Below are positions 1-7,674 of a stretch of 64,000 nt of DNA, piece by piece. The stretch comes from Candidatus Gastranaerophilales bacterium (GTDB lineage: Bacteria > Cyanobacteriota > Vampirovibrionia > Gastranaerophilales > Gastranaerophilaceae). The notes under the pieces were generated by a model. That model saw only the letters and a list, made by a program, of their open reading frames with translations. It ran no database searches and was not told the origin of the DNA. The position numbers and the translations under genes are program-made. Position 1 is the stretch's first letter. Each line of letters opens with the position of its first letter. Location: positions 124,001 through 188,000 of the forward strand of contig CAAFVD010000116.1 in NCBI GenBank assembly GCA_900766355.1. Direction: 5' to 3'.

Positions 1-162
1 TTCAAGTTTTTCAAAACCATTTTTTATTTCCTCAAGTTCTGCAAGCAGAGTTGCTACATCTTTTCTTTGTTGAATCTGTTTTACCTCCTCTTTTTCTGTC
101 TTTGTATCTACTTCCACCCAATCAGCAGGAAAACAACCGTTAAAAAATTCTTTTTTACTCAT
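1..162 (-). CDS. Hypothetical protein, N-terminal part (cut by window edge)
   Basis: Fifty-four codons are visible on the minus strand and the frame stays open to the window edge, so only the N-terminal part is seen. It starts MSKKEFFNG, is rich in Lys and Glu, and its second half (around VKQIQQRKDVATLLAEL) looks like a helix or short coiled coil. A Shine-Dalgarno AAGGAG lies 9 nt before the ATG. It starts only 4 nt after the stop of the gene at 167-355, so the two are probably cotranscribed. I do not recognise a family. Confidence 0.6.
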   Translation of the reverse strand, partial: MSKKEFFNGCFPADWVEVDTKTEKEEVKQIQQRKDVATLLAELEEIKNGFEKLE

Positions 163-166
163 TTTT

Positions 167-355
167 CTAAACTCCTTCAATTAACCCTGCAACTAAATCA
201 AGGCAATCGTAGTGACCATACTTGAATGTATATGCTTGTTTTGCATATTCACTATTTTTTTGTTCGATGCTTTTGTATGCTTCAGAGTTAAAATCAAACC
301 CTGTCATTTCTGAATACTCAATCATCATTTCGTCAATGTCAAAATACTTATCCAT
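167..355 (-). CDS. Small hypothetical protein (62 aa)
   Basis: This is a short, acidic, tyrosine-rich protein starting MDKYFDIDEMM. No signal peptide or membrane segment is seen. An AGAGGA ribosome-binding site lies about 8 nt before the ATG, and the downstream gene (1-162) follows at once with its own good ribosome-binding site, which supports a real two-gene unit. The pair is divergent from rpiB. Its composition resembles small accessory or phage-derived proteins, but I recognise no family and assign no function. Confidence 0.55.
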   Translation of the reverse strand: MDKYFDIDEMMIEYSEMTGFDFNSEAYKSIEQKNSEYAKQAYTFKYGHYDCLDLVAGLIEGV

Positions 356-450
356 AATCTAAATCCTCTAACCAACTCCTAACGTATATTCTTTCTTACG
401 GCACATTCTCGATAAAACTTTAATAAATCTTGTAAAATGTTAAATTTTTG

Positions 451-479
451 TTACAATAGAAATTGAAGTATAATATAAT
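451..479 (+). promoter_or_regulatory. Probable promoter of rpiB-rsfS
   Basis: Two overlapping TATAAT boxes occupy 469-479. TTACAA at 451-456 lies 17 bp before the second box, and TTGTTA at 448-453 is an alternative. An AAGGA ribosome-binding site follows at about 481-485, before the ATG at 497. The -35 is weak, so the exact start of transcription is uncertain. Confidence 0.4.
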
Positions 480-496
480 TAAGGATTTTCAGTATT

Positions 497-946
497 ATGC
501 AAAAAAAAATTATTATAGGTTCTGACCACGGAGGGTTCAATCTTAAACAAAAAATTATTGAACATCTTAAATCAAACGGATATGAAATAGACAATGTTGG
601 GTGTTTCTCTGAAGAATCTTGTGACTATCCTGTTATAGCTAAACAAGTTTGCGAAAAAGTTACATCAGGCAACAACCTTGGAATACTTGTTTGTGGTACG
701 GGACTTGGCATGTCTATTTATGCAAACAAAGTTAAAGGAATAAGAGCCTCTCATTGTACAGATACCTTCTCTGCAAGATTAACTAGACAACACAACGATT
801 CAAATATCTTGTGTTTAGGAGAAAGAATAACAGGTTCTGGACTAGCCCTTGATATAGTTGATGAATGGCTAAATGCTTCTTTTGAAGGTGGACGTCATCA
901 AAGACGAGTGGATATGATTAATGAATTAGATATGGAGAGAAATTAA
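497..946 (+). CDS. rpiB: Ribose 5-phosphate isomerase B
   Basis: RpiB interconverts ribose 5-phosphate and ribulose 5-phosphate in the cytoplasm, in the non-oxidative pentose phosphate pathway. The protein is 149 residues, the usual length of the RpiB/LacAB family. The N-terminal phosphate-binding motif GSDHGG is at residues 8-13. The catalytic cysteine is Cys66 in CGTGLGMSI, followed by the RASHCTD stretch and the HNDSNIL stretch typical of RpiB. The stop codon overlaps the ATG of rsfS by one base (TAATG), so the two genes are translationally coupled. No RpiA is visible in the window. Confidence 0.95.
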   Translation: MQKKIIIGSDHGGFNLKQKIIEHLKSNGYEIDNVGCFSEESCDYPVIAKQVCEKVTSGNNLGILVCGTGLGMSIYANKVKGIRASHCTDTFSARLTRQHNDSNILCLGERITGSGLALDIVDEWLNASFEGGRHQRRVDMINELDMERN

Positions 947-1344
947 TGGAAGATGTATCATCACTAAAACTAGCTTGTGTAATAGCAAGAATACTTGATG
1001 AAAAACTCGGTAAAAATATTACAATCCTAAATATCAGCCATGTATCTTCTTTTGCAGATTATTTTGTAATTGTATCGGGAGATGTATCAACTCAAGTTAA
1101 AGCACTTACAAACGCAGTAAAATTAAGAATAAAAGACTATTTTTCATTATTACCATATAGAGCAGAACAAGATATAAAAAATAGATGGAATCTTCTAGAT
1201 TATGGTGCAGTTGTTGTTCATATCTTACAAAAAGATGAACGAGAGAACTATGCTATAGAAAAGTTTTGGAATCATGCATTCTCTGTTTCAGAAGAAGAAT
1301 GGCTAAAAGAATCTGAAGAATATTCAGAATATATTAACAAATAA
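946..1344 (+). CDS. rsfS: Ribosome silencing factor RsfS (YbeB/Iojap)
   Basis: RsfS binds ribosomal protein uL14 on the 50S subunit and blocks joining to 30S, which damps translation in poor conditions (family knowledge). The 132-residue protein carries the DUF143/Iojap core: ISHVSSFADYFVIVSGD near residues 27-43, then WNLLDYGAVVVHILQKDERENY. The C-terminal tail of about 25 residues is acidic (EEEWLKESEEYSEY). It overlaps rpiB by one base. In many bacteria rsfS sits with nadD; here the partner is rpiB. Confidence 0.93.
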   Translation: MEDVSSLKLACVIARILDEKLGKNITILNISHVSSFADYFVIVSGDVSTQVKALTNAVKLRIKDYFSLLPYRAEQDIKNRWNLLDYGAVVVHILQKDERENYAIEKFWNHAFSVSEEEWLKESEEYSEYINK

Positions 1345-1351
1345 TAAGAAC

Positions 1352-1380
1352 TTTACGAAAATAGGATAATACGGTAGAAT
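1352..1380 (+). promoter_or_regulatory. Promoter of the TPR gene, predicted leaderless
   Basis: The -35 TTTACG (1352-1357), a 17-bp spacer and the -10 TAGAAT (1375-1380) are followed by only 6 nt before the ATG at 1387. No Shine-Dalgarno sequence fits in that space. The transcript would start at or next to the initiation codon. Confidence 0.55.
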
Positions 1381-1386
1381 TTAACT

Positions 1387-2460
1387 ATGAACGAACAAGA
1401 AATTAAACAAGCAATACAAAAAACTGTTATAGCTTTGGCAAAAGACCCAAAGAATCCAGATCATTATCATGAACTTGCTAAATATTATGCAATGTCAGAA
1501 GAATATGAAAAAGTTATATCTATTTATGATAGCCTTTTAGCTTTTCAACCAAATGATATTGATGCACTTTTGAATGTCGGTAGTATTTGGTTCTATGAAA
1601 AAGAATATAAAAAAGCATTAAAATTCTTTGAACAAGCAATGTCTGTAAACCCAAGTAATTATTTAGTATATTACAATCTTGCAAACACTTATGCTGAAAT
1701 GAAGAATTTTTCAAAAGCTTTAAGATGGTATAATAGAACTCTTGATTTCGTATCTACAGACCCTGAAATCTATAATTCTATTGCTCTTTTATATCACGAT
1801 TTTGAAGATTATGTAGAGGCAAAAGCTTATTATGAAAAAGCATTATCTCTAGACCCTAACAACCTTACTGCATTAGTTGATTTGGGTAATGTTTGTTTCA
1901 AATTATATGATTACGAAGGTGCGTATGACTATTATCACAAAGTATTTGAGCTTGAGCCTACAAATCAAACCGTTGCATTATGTTTAGCCAACACTTTATC
2001 TTTATTGAAAAAAGAAGATATGGCTAATAAATATTTTGAATTAGCATTAACATTAGAAGGTGATAGCTATTATAGAGCAATTATTTGTTATGCTATTTCT
2101 AAATCTGATTTCAAACATTATGATGAAGCTATTGCACTTTATCAAAAAGCAATTGATACAAAGCCAGAAGAAGTTAAAGCATACATCTTGTTAGGTAATA
2201 TGTATTCAAACCTTAGACAGTTTGATAAAGCAGAAGAACAATACAAAGCTGCTCTAAGAATTTCTAAGTTAGATCCTGATTTGTATATCTTGATAGCTAA
2301 TACATATTATATGAACAACGAGGTTGAGCGTTCAATATACTCATACAAGGCTGCAGTAGGTTTAAGACCTGAAAACGATGAATTCAAATTAGTTTATATT
2401 CAAGTTCTTGAGGATTATATTGAAGAATTAAGAAAGGACGAAATAATTGAGGAATTCTAA
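1387..2460 (+). CDS. Tetratricopeptide-repeat protein
   Basis: The 357-residue protein is built almost wholly of TPR units of 34 residues. Repeats begin near residue 24 (DHYHELAKYYAMSEEYEKVISIYDSLL) and continue to about 330, roughly nine in all, with the usual pattern of small residues and Tyr/Pro at the turns (for example NYLVYYNLANTYAEMKNFSKAL and KAYILLGNMYSNLRQFDKAEEQY). No signal peptide or membrane span is seen, so it is probably a cytoplasmic scaffold that binds other proteins. The next gene overlaps its 3' end by 14 bases, so the two products may work together at the membrane. The partner is unknown. Confidence 0.85.
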   Translation: MNEQEIKQAIQKTVIALAKDPKNPDHYHELAKYYAMSEEYEKVISIYDSLLAFQPNDIDALLNVGSIWFYEKEYKKALKFFEQAMSVNPSNYLVYYNLANTYAEMKNFSKALRWYNRTLDFVSTDPEIYNSIALLYHDFEDYVEAKAYYEKALSLDPNNLTALVDLGNVCFKLYDYEGAYDYYHKVFELEPTNQTVALCLANTLSLLKKEDMANKYFELALTLEGDSYYRAIICYAISKSDFKHYDEAIALYQKAIDTKPEEVKAYILLGNMYSNLRQFDKAEEQYKAALRISKLDPDLYILIANTYYMNNEVERSIYSYKAAVGLRPENDEFKLVYIQVLEDYIEELRKDEIIEEF

Positions 2461-2866
2461 TTATTCAAAATCAGTATCTTTGTTAGAAAGACTTCTTGCT
2501 GCTGCAACTTATGTAACAATGGGCATGGTTGGGTTTGTATGGCTAATATTTTGTGCTATTACAAAAACAAATCTTAAACCCTTCCTTAAATATCATATTT
2601 TTCAATCATTCTTCTTAGTAATGGCTTGTTTTTTAATAAACATTTTTACAAATTTGATAGTTAGTATTCTTAGTGTAATTCCATTTATAAATATTTTGGT
2701 TTACAAACTATTGTTCTTGTTCACAGCACCAATAGCATTTGGTTTTTCTATAGTTAGTTTCTGTATGTTAGTTGTAATGGTCTACTTAGTATTGACATCA
2801 TTACAAGGCAAATACACCTTTATTCCTTGGGTATCTAACATTATTAACACCAATGTTGGAAGATAA
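2447..2866 (+). CDS. Tic20-like / DUF4870-type membrane protein
   Basis: The 139-residue protein has four hydrophobic segments, at about residues 18-38, 49-76, 80-96 and 97-117. The sequence between the first two (NLKPFLKYHIFQSFFLV) resembles the loop and second helix of Tic20/Ycf60 and DUF4870 proteins, where a conserved 'H..RFH..Q' element precedes a helix. The start is a TTG at 2447 with AAAGGA 8 nt upstream; it lies inside the TPR gene. Tic20 homologues are general in Cyanobacteria, which fits the proposed lineage. The function in bacteria is not established. DUF4870 is an equally good label. Confidence 0.6.
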   Translation: MRNSNYSKSVSLLERLLAAATYVTMGMVGFVWLIFCAITKTNLKPFLKYHIFQSFFLVMACFLINIFTNLIVSILSVIPFINILVYKLLFLFTAPIAFGFSIVSFCMLVVMVYLVLTSLQGKYTFIPWVSNIINTNVGR

Positions 2867-3112
2867 TTAGTTTATTTCTTCATACAAAGAAGATGCTTCT
2901 TGTACACTAACATTCCCTGTAGGTACGGTTACAACTTTTACGGAAATTGTTTTGTTTGTATATTCTATTTTTATGACATCGCCAACTTTTAATTGTTTAG
3001 CAGGCTTTGCAATATTTCCGTTTACATAAACTTTGCCCATTTCAGAAACAGAATTTGCAACTGTTCTACGTTTTATTAATCTTGAAACTTTTAAAAATTT
3101 ATCTAATCTCAT
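2867..3112 (-). CDS. rqcP: S4-domain RNA-binding protein (RqcP/YabO-like)
   Basis: The 81-residue protein is a single S4 RNA-binding domain. MRLDKFLKVSRLIKRRTVAN is the classic N-terminal helix pair, followed by GKVYVNGNIAKPAKQLKVGDVI. Standalone S4 proteins of this size are RqcP (YabO), which stabilises the P-site tRNA on split 50S subunits during ribosome quality control, or HslR/Hsp15. The absence of the basic C-terminal extension of Hsp15 favours RqcP. The stop abuts the stop of the convergent gene at 2866. The ATG has an extended -10 box 6 nt upstream and no ribosome-binding site. Confidence 0.8.
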   Translation of the reverse strand: MRLDKFLKVSRLIKRRTVANSVSEMGKVYVNGNIAKPAKQLKVGDVIKIEYTNKTISVKVVTVPTGNVSVQEASSLYEEIN

Positions 3113-3118
3113 AAAATA

Positions 3119-3127
3119 ATTTTACCA
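3119..3127 (-). promoter_or_regulatory. Extended -10 box of the S4-domain gene, leaderless
   Basis: On the minus strand TGG precedes TAAAAT (3119-3124), giving a TGnTATAAT-type extended -10. Six nt (TATTTT) separate it from the ATG at 3112, with no room for a Shine-Dalgarno sequence. Confidence 0.45.
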
Positions 3128-3130
3128 TAC

Positions 3131-3164
3131 AAAAAAGTGATTGGTAAAACCAACCACTTTTTGA
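3131..3164 (-). terminator. Rho-independent terminator of glcK
   Basis: A 14-bp stem with one A/C mismatch (AAGTGATTGGT paired with ACCAACCACTT around an AAA loop) ends in a run of T on the minus strand. It lies between the glcK stop at 3187 and the start of the S4 gene. Confidence 0.75.
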
Positions 3165-3186
3165 AAGTTTTTATTTATTTTATCAG

Positions 3187-4137
3187 TTACGAATTAATTA
3201 ATAAGCTAGCACCGATAACACCTGCAGAATTTCCTAATTGAGCAGGAACAATTTCTACCGCAGAGCCAGCAATTGGCATAGCACGTTTTATTAAACTTTC
3301 TTTAATTGGTGTTAATAACAAATCCCCAGCAGCAGCAACACCACCACCAATAATAATTTTTTCAGGATTTAATAAATTAACAACACTAGCTAGTCCAATA
3401 CCAATATATTCGCCAACAATTGTAAATATGCGTTTAGCAACAGGGTCACCTTGTTTAGCAGCCTCTGATACTATATAAGGTGTAATATCAGGATTTGCTA
3501 ATTCTCTATATTTAGTAGATTTTCCACCTTTTATATATTCTTCTGCTAACGCTACAATGCTAGGTCCTGAAGCAAAAGCTTCTAAACAACCTCTATCTCC
3601 ACAACCACAAAGAGGTCCACCATTCATATCAAGTTTGATATGTCCAATTTCTCCAGCAGCATTAGAAGCACCTCTTACTAATTTGCCATTAATAACAAGA
3701 CCTGAACCAATACCAGTACCAACGGTGATACAAATTAAGTTATCACAACCTTGTCCTGCACCATAATTAAGTTCACCTAAAGCAGCACAACGTACATCGT
3801 TATCAACTCTTGTAGGGATTCCAAACTCTTTTTCCATAATTTCTGCAATTGGAACATTTACCCAACCAGGAATATTAGGAGCTAATCTAACAATACCTTT
3901 TTGATAGTCTATTTGTCCAGGAAAGCCAAATCCGATACTTTCAATATTCTTTGGATCAGATTTTGTTTCTTTTATAAGCTCTGTAATAGCTTCTTTCATA
4001 TTGTTGATAGTATATTCATATCCCATTTCAGCTCTTGTTGGAATAGAGTTTGAGTATATAATTTTACCCTTGTTATCTACAAGTGCGATTTTAACATTAG
4101 TTCCACCAACATCAATACCAATTCTCTCTTTTGCCAT
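3187..4137 (-). CDS. glcK: ROK-family glucokinase
   Basis: The enzyme phosphorylates glucose to glucose 6-phosphate with ATP at the entry to glycolysis. The 316-residue protein shows the ASKHA phosphate-1 loop GIDVGGTNVKIALVD at residues 7-21, the DNDVRCAALGE substrate region with the catalytic Asp, the phosphate-2 motif CITVGTGIGSG, the ROK zinc site CGCGDRGCLEAFASG (three Cys plus the GHIKLD histidine upstream), and the adenosine motif IIIGGGV. The length matches GlcK of Gram-positive and cyanobacterial type. There is no N-terminal helix-turn-helix, so it is a kinase and not a ROK repressor. It is monocistronic with its own terminator. Confidence 0.92.
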   Translation of the reverse strand: MAKERIGIDVGGTNVKIALVDNKGKIIYSNSIPTRAEMGYEYTINNMKEAITELIKETKSDPKNIESIGFGFPGQIDYQKGIVRLAPNIPGWVNVPIAEIMEKEFGIPTRVDNDVRCAALGELNYGAGQGCDNLICITVGTGIGSGLVINGKLVRGASNAAGEIGHIKLDMNGGPLCGCGDRGCLEAFASGPSIVALAEEYIKGGKSTKYRELANPDITPYIVSEAAKQGDPVAKRIFTIVGEYIGIGLASVVNLLNPEKIIIGGGVAAAGDLLLTPIKESLIKRAMPIAGSAVEIVPAQLGNSAGVIGASLLINS

Positions 4138-4330
4138 TTAAATCTCCTTCTTATAAAATACTAATAGCCCTTTTATTTTATATTAAACACATATTCGGGT
4201 AAATAGTTTAATTTAATCTTAGGAATATTTCTTTGTAAAATTTCTTCATATTTTAGCAAATATTTTTCTTATAATACATTATATAAATACTATAGTATAA
4301 CCCTATATTTTTACGTAAAAGTGTGAAGTA

Positions 4331-4948
4331 ATGAAACTCTCTCAAAAGCTATTCGATTTTATCCCGAATATTACGATTAAAGATGGCGAAGGTCTAAAAC
4401 GTCTGAACAGGGCTGGTGACATCATGGGTCGTCCTATGCAAAATAGACTTATAATGGGAGCAACTGCTATTATTTCACAACCGTTTATTGATGAGCATAA
4501 CAAGAGAGTTGACAAAAAAACGGCAAGAGCCTCGAGAAACAGAACTATTGGTAAAATTCTTGCTGGAACTGCTGTCGGTTGTGTAGTAAGAGGAAGTATT
4601 TATAAGTTAGTAAATATGACTACGAATAAAGACATTTCAATAGATAGATGGGACAACCTGTTAACCCCTAGGAATTCTATTAAAATTATGCCACATCTAT
4701 TTAAAAATCGAATGCGCAATTATAGAACTGTAGTTGCAACATTAGTTTCACTTGTCGCAATGCTATTTACAAATATTTTGATTGATATGCCACTAACAAA
4801 CAAAATTTCTAACTTCTTAAACAAACTGGACAATCAAAAATATAACAACAATAGTACAAATACACCTTCTGTTCAGCCTCAAATCCAACCACATACACCT
4901 AAAGAAAGAATAAAAGATATCTTTGATAAAAAAGGAGGTATTTCATGA
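4331..4948 (+). CDS. Lineage-specific membrane protein of unknown function
   Basis: I recognise no named domain. The 205-residue protein has a basic N-terminal half containing IMGRPMQNRLIMGATAIISQPFID (about residues 31-54), a GKILAGTAVGCVVRGSIYKL hydrophobic segment (about 78-98), a second span near 135-155 (TVVATLVSLVAMLFTNILIDM), and a low-complexity Asn/Thr/Gln/Pro tail. The RPM element followed by a hydrophobic helix also occurs in the 349-residue protein at 16247-17296. Its stop overlaps the start of the next gene (ATGA). The two are clearly an operon, and the proteins may form a membrane pair. Confidence 0.7.
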   Translation: MKLSQKLFDFIPNITIKDGEGLKRLNRAGDIMGRPMQNRLIMGATAIISQPFIDEHNKRVDKKTARASRNRTIGKILAGTAVGCVVRGSIYKLVNMTTNKDISIDRWDNLLTPRNSIKIMPHLFKNRMRNYRTVVATLVSLVAMLFTNILIDMPLTNKISNFLNKLDNQKYNNNSTNTPSVQPQIQPHTPKERIKDIFDKKGGIS

Positions 4949-5559
4949 AAATATCTCGACATTTAAAAAGTGTAACAAGCTATCTTTTTGAACATTGCTC
5001 TAAAGACATCGGTTCAATGATTATTTGGACTACAATCGCTGGCTGGATTGCATCTTCTACTGCTCAAATACTCGGTATTTATAAAAACTCTAAATACACA
5101 AACGAGCAAAAGAAATTTATGATTAATCAAGAACTTGCAGATGCAGGTATGAACATTCTATCCTATTTTGCAATTACCATGCCTACAAAAGCTTTTGCAA
5201 AAAAACTCGTTACAACAGGTAAAATCCTTCCTCGTTCCGTAAGAGCAGTAATAAGACAAGCAAAAGATGGTAAAAAAATCGGAAATGTTGATTTCGATAT
5301 CAGCAAACAAACATATTTTTCAAAAATAGAAAAACCTTTCAACTCCTTCAGTAACTTCATGGGTACAAGTGCCGCTGTTTTAGGTGGTACGATATCAAGC
5401 AACATTGTAACCCCTATATTAAGAAATAGATTTGCTTCAAAACGTCAATCCATGCCTTCTAGGTTTGATACACGTGAAGATACAACAAAAACAACTATCT
5501 CTCCTTTAAAAACAAATTCAGGTTTTAACAACTTTAGAAAGACATCTTTATCTATTTAA
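4945..5559 (+). CDS. Lineage-specific membrane protein of unknown function
   Basis: The 204-residue protein starts after a strong AAAGGAGG ribosome-binding site located within the end of the upstream gene. A hydrophobic segment WTTIAGWIASSTAQILGIY (about residues 28-46) precedes a conserved-looking stretch, NEQKKFMINQELADAGMNI, and a second hydrophobic segment, LSYFAITMPTKAFAKKL. A third lies near 130-150 (GTSAAVLGGTISSNIVTP). The layout (Ala/Ser-rich helix, Lys-rich loop, Gln-Glu-rich helix, Pro-Thr, basic end) parallels the protein at 16247. I believe it belongs to a family common in Gastranaerophilales, but the function is unknown. Confidence 0.7.
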   Translation: MKISRHLKSVTSYLFEHCSKDIGSMIIWTTIAGWIASSTAQILGIYKNSKYTNEQKKFMINQELADAGMNILSYFAITMPTKAFAKKLVTTGKILPRSVRAVIRQAKDGKKIGNVDFDISKQTYFSKIEKPFNSFSNFMGTSAAVLGGTISSNIVTPILRNRFASKRQSMPSRFDTREDTTKTTISPLKTNSGFNNFRKTSLSI

Positions 5560-5568
5560 AAATAATGT

Positions 5569-5597
5569 TTGACATTAAAATATGTTTTAGGTAGTAT
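5569..5597 (+). promoter_or_regulatory. Promoter of tRNA-Val
   Basis: The perfect -35 TTGACA (5569-5574) is followed by a 17-bp spacer and the -10 TAGTAT (5592-5597). The tRNA begins 43 bp downstream, leaving a short 5' leader for removal by RNase P. Confidence 0.65.
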
Positions 5598-5640
5598 TAA
5601 TATTGTCGAAGGGAGCTGAGAAGTTCTTAAGACAAAATGA

Positions 5641-5716
5641 GGGCGTTTAGCTCAGTTGGTAGAGCGTCTCCCTTACAAGGAGAGGGTCAGAAGTTCGAGT
5701 CTTCTAACGCCCACCA
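5641..5716 (+). tRNA. tRNA-Val (anticodon TAC)
   Basis: A full cloverleaf is visible. The acceptor stem pairs GGGCGTT with AACGCCC. The D-arm is GCTC...GAGC. The anticodon stem TCTCC/GGAGA encloses loop CTTACAA with anticodon TAC (5674-5676). The T-arm AGAAG/CTTCT encloses TTCGAGT. The 3' CCA is encoded (5714-5716). It is followed at once by a rho-independent terminator. Confidence 0.97.
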
Positions 5717-5728
5717 TTTAATAAAAAA

Positions 5729-5757
5729 AGAGAGTCCCACAAGACTCTCTTTTTTTT
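5729..5757 (+). terminator. Terminator of tRNA-Val
   Basis: AGAGAGTC (5729-5736) pairs with GACTCTCT (5743-5750) around a CCACAA loop. Seven T follow (5751-5757) and an A-run precedes the stem. Confidence 0.9.
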
Positions 5758-5782
5758 ATTAATAAGATTAAGGAGTATATAT

Positions 5783-6364
5783 ATGTTTCGTCAACCCAAT
5801 TTATCAAATTTTAAATTTTCAATTACACAAGCTATAAATCCACACATACAACAACCTTCAAATAAATTTGTTGAAACTACGCTACAACCGTTATCAAAAA
5901 CGGCAAAAAATACTATCAAAAAAACTACACAAAAGATTTTAAATAAAGATATTAAATTAGCAAGTAAACCAAATACAGATACAGTAGTTTTATCAAATAA
6001 AACTACTGAAAGTAACAAGATTAAAACTCCAAAAAACAACGATAAATCTTACGGAAGAGCAATCAAAAAAGTATTAAGTAAATATTTTGATAATGATGGT
6101 ATAGATAAAAATGCAGAAAAACAAGCAAACCTAAATAAACTTGTTGGAGAATACGGTCAAGAAAGCTATCATAAATATAAAGCCCCAAGAATAAGAGCTA
6201 AAAAAGCAATGAGTAATGAAGGATTACTAAAAGCTAGAACTACGCTAAAAAATATTATAGATACAGAAACAGAAATCAGAAAAAAACATTATGTACTTAA
6301 TGTAGATGATTTTTCAAATATAATGCATGTTGATAAAGCGATGTTTGGCAAAATATTAGGATAA
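5783..6364 (+). CDS. Hypothetical basic protein (193 aa)
   Basis: I do not recognise this protein. It is strongly basic and Lys/Asn/Thr-rich, with no membrane segment. The first 90 residues are low-complexity (many Thr, Asn, Lys and Pro) and probably disordered. The second half looks folded and helical (SYGRAIKKVLSKYFDNDG, then KYKAPRIRAKKAMSNEGLLKAR), and it ends MHVDKAMFGKILG. An AAGGAG ribosome-binding site lies 10 nt before the ATG. The disordered-plus-basic design would suit a nucleic-acid or structural protein, but that is a guess from composition only. Confidence 0.65.
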   Translation: MFRQPNLSNFKFSITQAINPHIQQPSNKFVETTLQPLSKTAKNTIKKTTQKILNKDIKLASKPNTDTVVLSNKTTESNKIKTPKNNDKSYGRAIKKVLSKYFDNDGIDKNAEKQANLNKLVGEYGQESYHKYKAPRIRAKKAMSNEGLLKARTTLKNIIDTETEIRKKHYVLNVDDFSNIMHVDKAMFGKILG

Positions 6365-6407
6365 ATAATAAAATTCTATCTAACTGTATATTGATTAATA
6401 TTTTTTA

Positions 6408-7652
6408 TTGATGTTAAATATTTTTATGATGAAAAAACAGGGCTTTATTGTTATCTTAACTGTAATAATACTATTTATTGTAAACCAACTAATAGTAAGC
6501 TTTTTTACCGTTCCTCCAACTGTAAAACCTGATAATCTAACAGATACCTCTCAGATAAGTTCGCAAAAGCTTTTCGAACGAGCATGGAAAGAAATAGACA
6601 CAGGTTTTTACGATTCATCTTTAAATTCTCAAAACTGGTCATATTGGAAAAAACATTACAAAGGTAAAATTGAAACAGATGAAGATGCAAAAGTTGCAAT
6701 AGATACAATGCTTGCTAGTCTTGATGATGATTATTCTAGATACTTAAACAAAAAAGAATATGCAGAACAAAACAGTTCTATTGAATCCAAAATCTCAGGT
6801 ATCGGAGTAAACATAATGAACGATGCTGGAAAGATTGTAGTATATAGTGTATTAGACGGAACTCCTGCAAAAACGGTTGGTATAAAAGCAAACGACATTA
6901 TTAACAAAGTTGATGGCAAAAACGTAAGTGGAATGAATATTGCTGATGTTGCAGCTTTAGTTAGAGGGAAAGAAAATACTCAGGTTAAACTTGAATTAAT
7001 CAGAAACAAACAAAAAATTACAAAAATTGTAACTAGAAAATCCATAAAAATTGAATCAGTCAAATCATCAATAAAAAATGACATTGGATATATACAAATA
7101 TCAAGTTTTATCGGTTCTTCAACTACTACAGAATTTTTATCAGCCTTAGACAAAACTAAAGATGCAAAAGGATTACTTATTGACTTAAGAGGAAACACTG
7201 GCGGTTTACTAGCAAATGCTATTTTTGTTGCAAACGCATTTTTAGACAACGGAACAATTGTGAATATTGTAGCTAGAAACGGTCAAGTTGAAGATATAAA
7301 AGCTCAATCTAGCCTACTACATATTGATAAACCTGTTGTTTTACTTGTTGATGGTGCAAGCGCAAGTGCAAGCGAAATACTATCAGGAGCATTGAAAGAC
7401 CATCATAAAGCCATAATTGTTGGGACTAAAACATTTGGAAAAGGTATGGTTCAAAGAATAATACCTCTACCAAATTCTACAGGTTTGAATCTTACTATAG
7501 CAAAATATTTAACTCCTAACGGCTCTGATATCAACAAAAAAGGTATTGTCCCAGACTACGTTGTAAAATATACTGAACACGATTTTCTAACACACCATGA
7601 CCCACAACGAGAAAAAGCTGAACAGATACTTTCTATAATGATTTCTCGATAA
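6408..7652 (+). CDS. ctpA: C-terminal processing protease (S41 family)
   Basis: CtpA-type serine proteases cleave C-terminal tails of exported proteins. The protein has an N-terminal signal anchor (hydrophobic residues about 12-32) and a PDZ domain (ISGIGVNIMNDAGKIVVYSV to VKLELIRN, about residues 130-210). The S41 core follows, with IGYIQISSF, GLLIDLRGNTGG, the catalytic Ser in GASASASEILSGALKDH and the catalytic Lys in TKTFGKGMVQ. At 414 residues the length is normal. The start is uncertain: TTG 6408 and ATG 6411 lack a ribosome-binding site, and the ATGs at 6426 and 6429, just before KKQGF, are alternatives. It acts outside the membrane, or on the lumenal/periplasmic side. Confidence 0.9.
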   Translation: MMLNIFMMKKQGFIVILTVIILFIVNQLIVSFFTVPPTVKPDNLTDTSQISSQKLFERAWKEIDTGFYDSSLNSQNWSYWKKHYKGKIETDEDAKVAIDTMLASLDDDYSRYLNKKEYAEQNSSIESKISGIGVNIMNDAGKIVVYSVLDGTPAKTVGIKANDIINKVDGKNVSGMNIADVAALVRGKENTQVKLELIRNKQKITKIVTRKSIKIESVKSSIKNDIGYIQISSFIGSSTTTEFLSALDKTKDAKGLLIDLRGNTGGLLANAIFVANAFLDNGTIVNIVARNGQVEDIKAQSSLLHIDKPVVLLVDGASASASEILSGALKDHHKAIIVGTKTFGKGMVQRIIPLPNSTGLNLTIAKYLTPNGSDINKKGIVPDYVVKYTEHDFLTHHDPQREKAEQILSIMISR

Positions 7653-7658
7653 ATCATG

Positions 7659-7667
7659 TGATATAAT
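7659..7667 (+). promoter_or_regulatory. Extended -10 box of uvrC, leaderless
   Basis: TGATATAAT (TATAAT at 7662-7667, with TG two bases before) ends 7 nt before the uvrC ATG at 7675, with no Shine-Dalgarno sequence between. Confidence 0.55.
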
Positions 7668-7674
7668 TACCATT

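Noticed and set aside
3557..3766. Proline-rich + strand frame opposite glcK
   Set aside because: It is antisense to the conserved ROK motifs, lacks a ribosome-binding site, and its composition is an artefact of the reverse complement.
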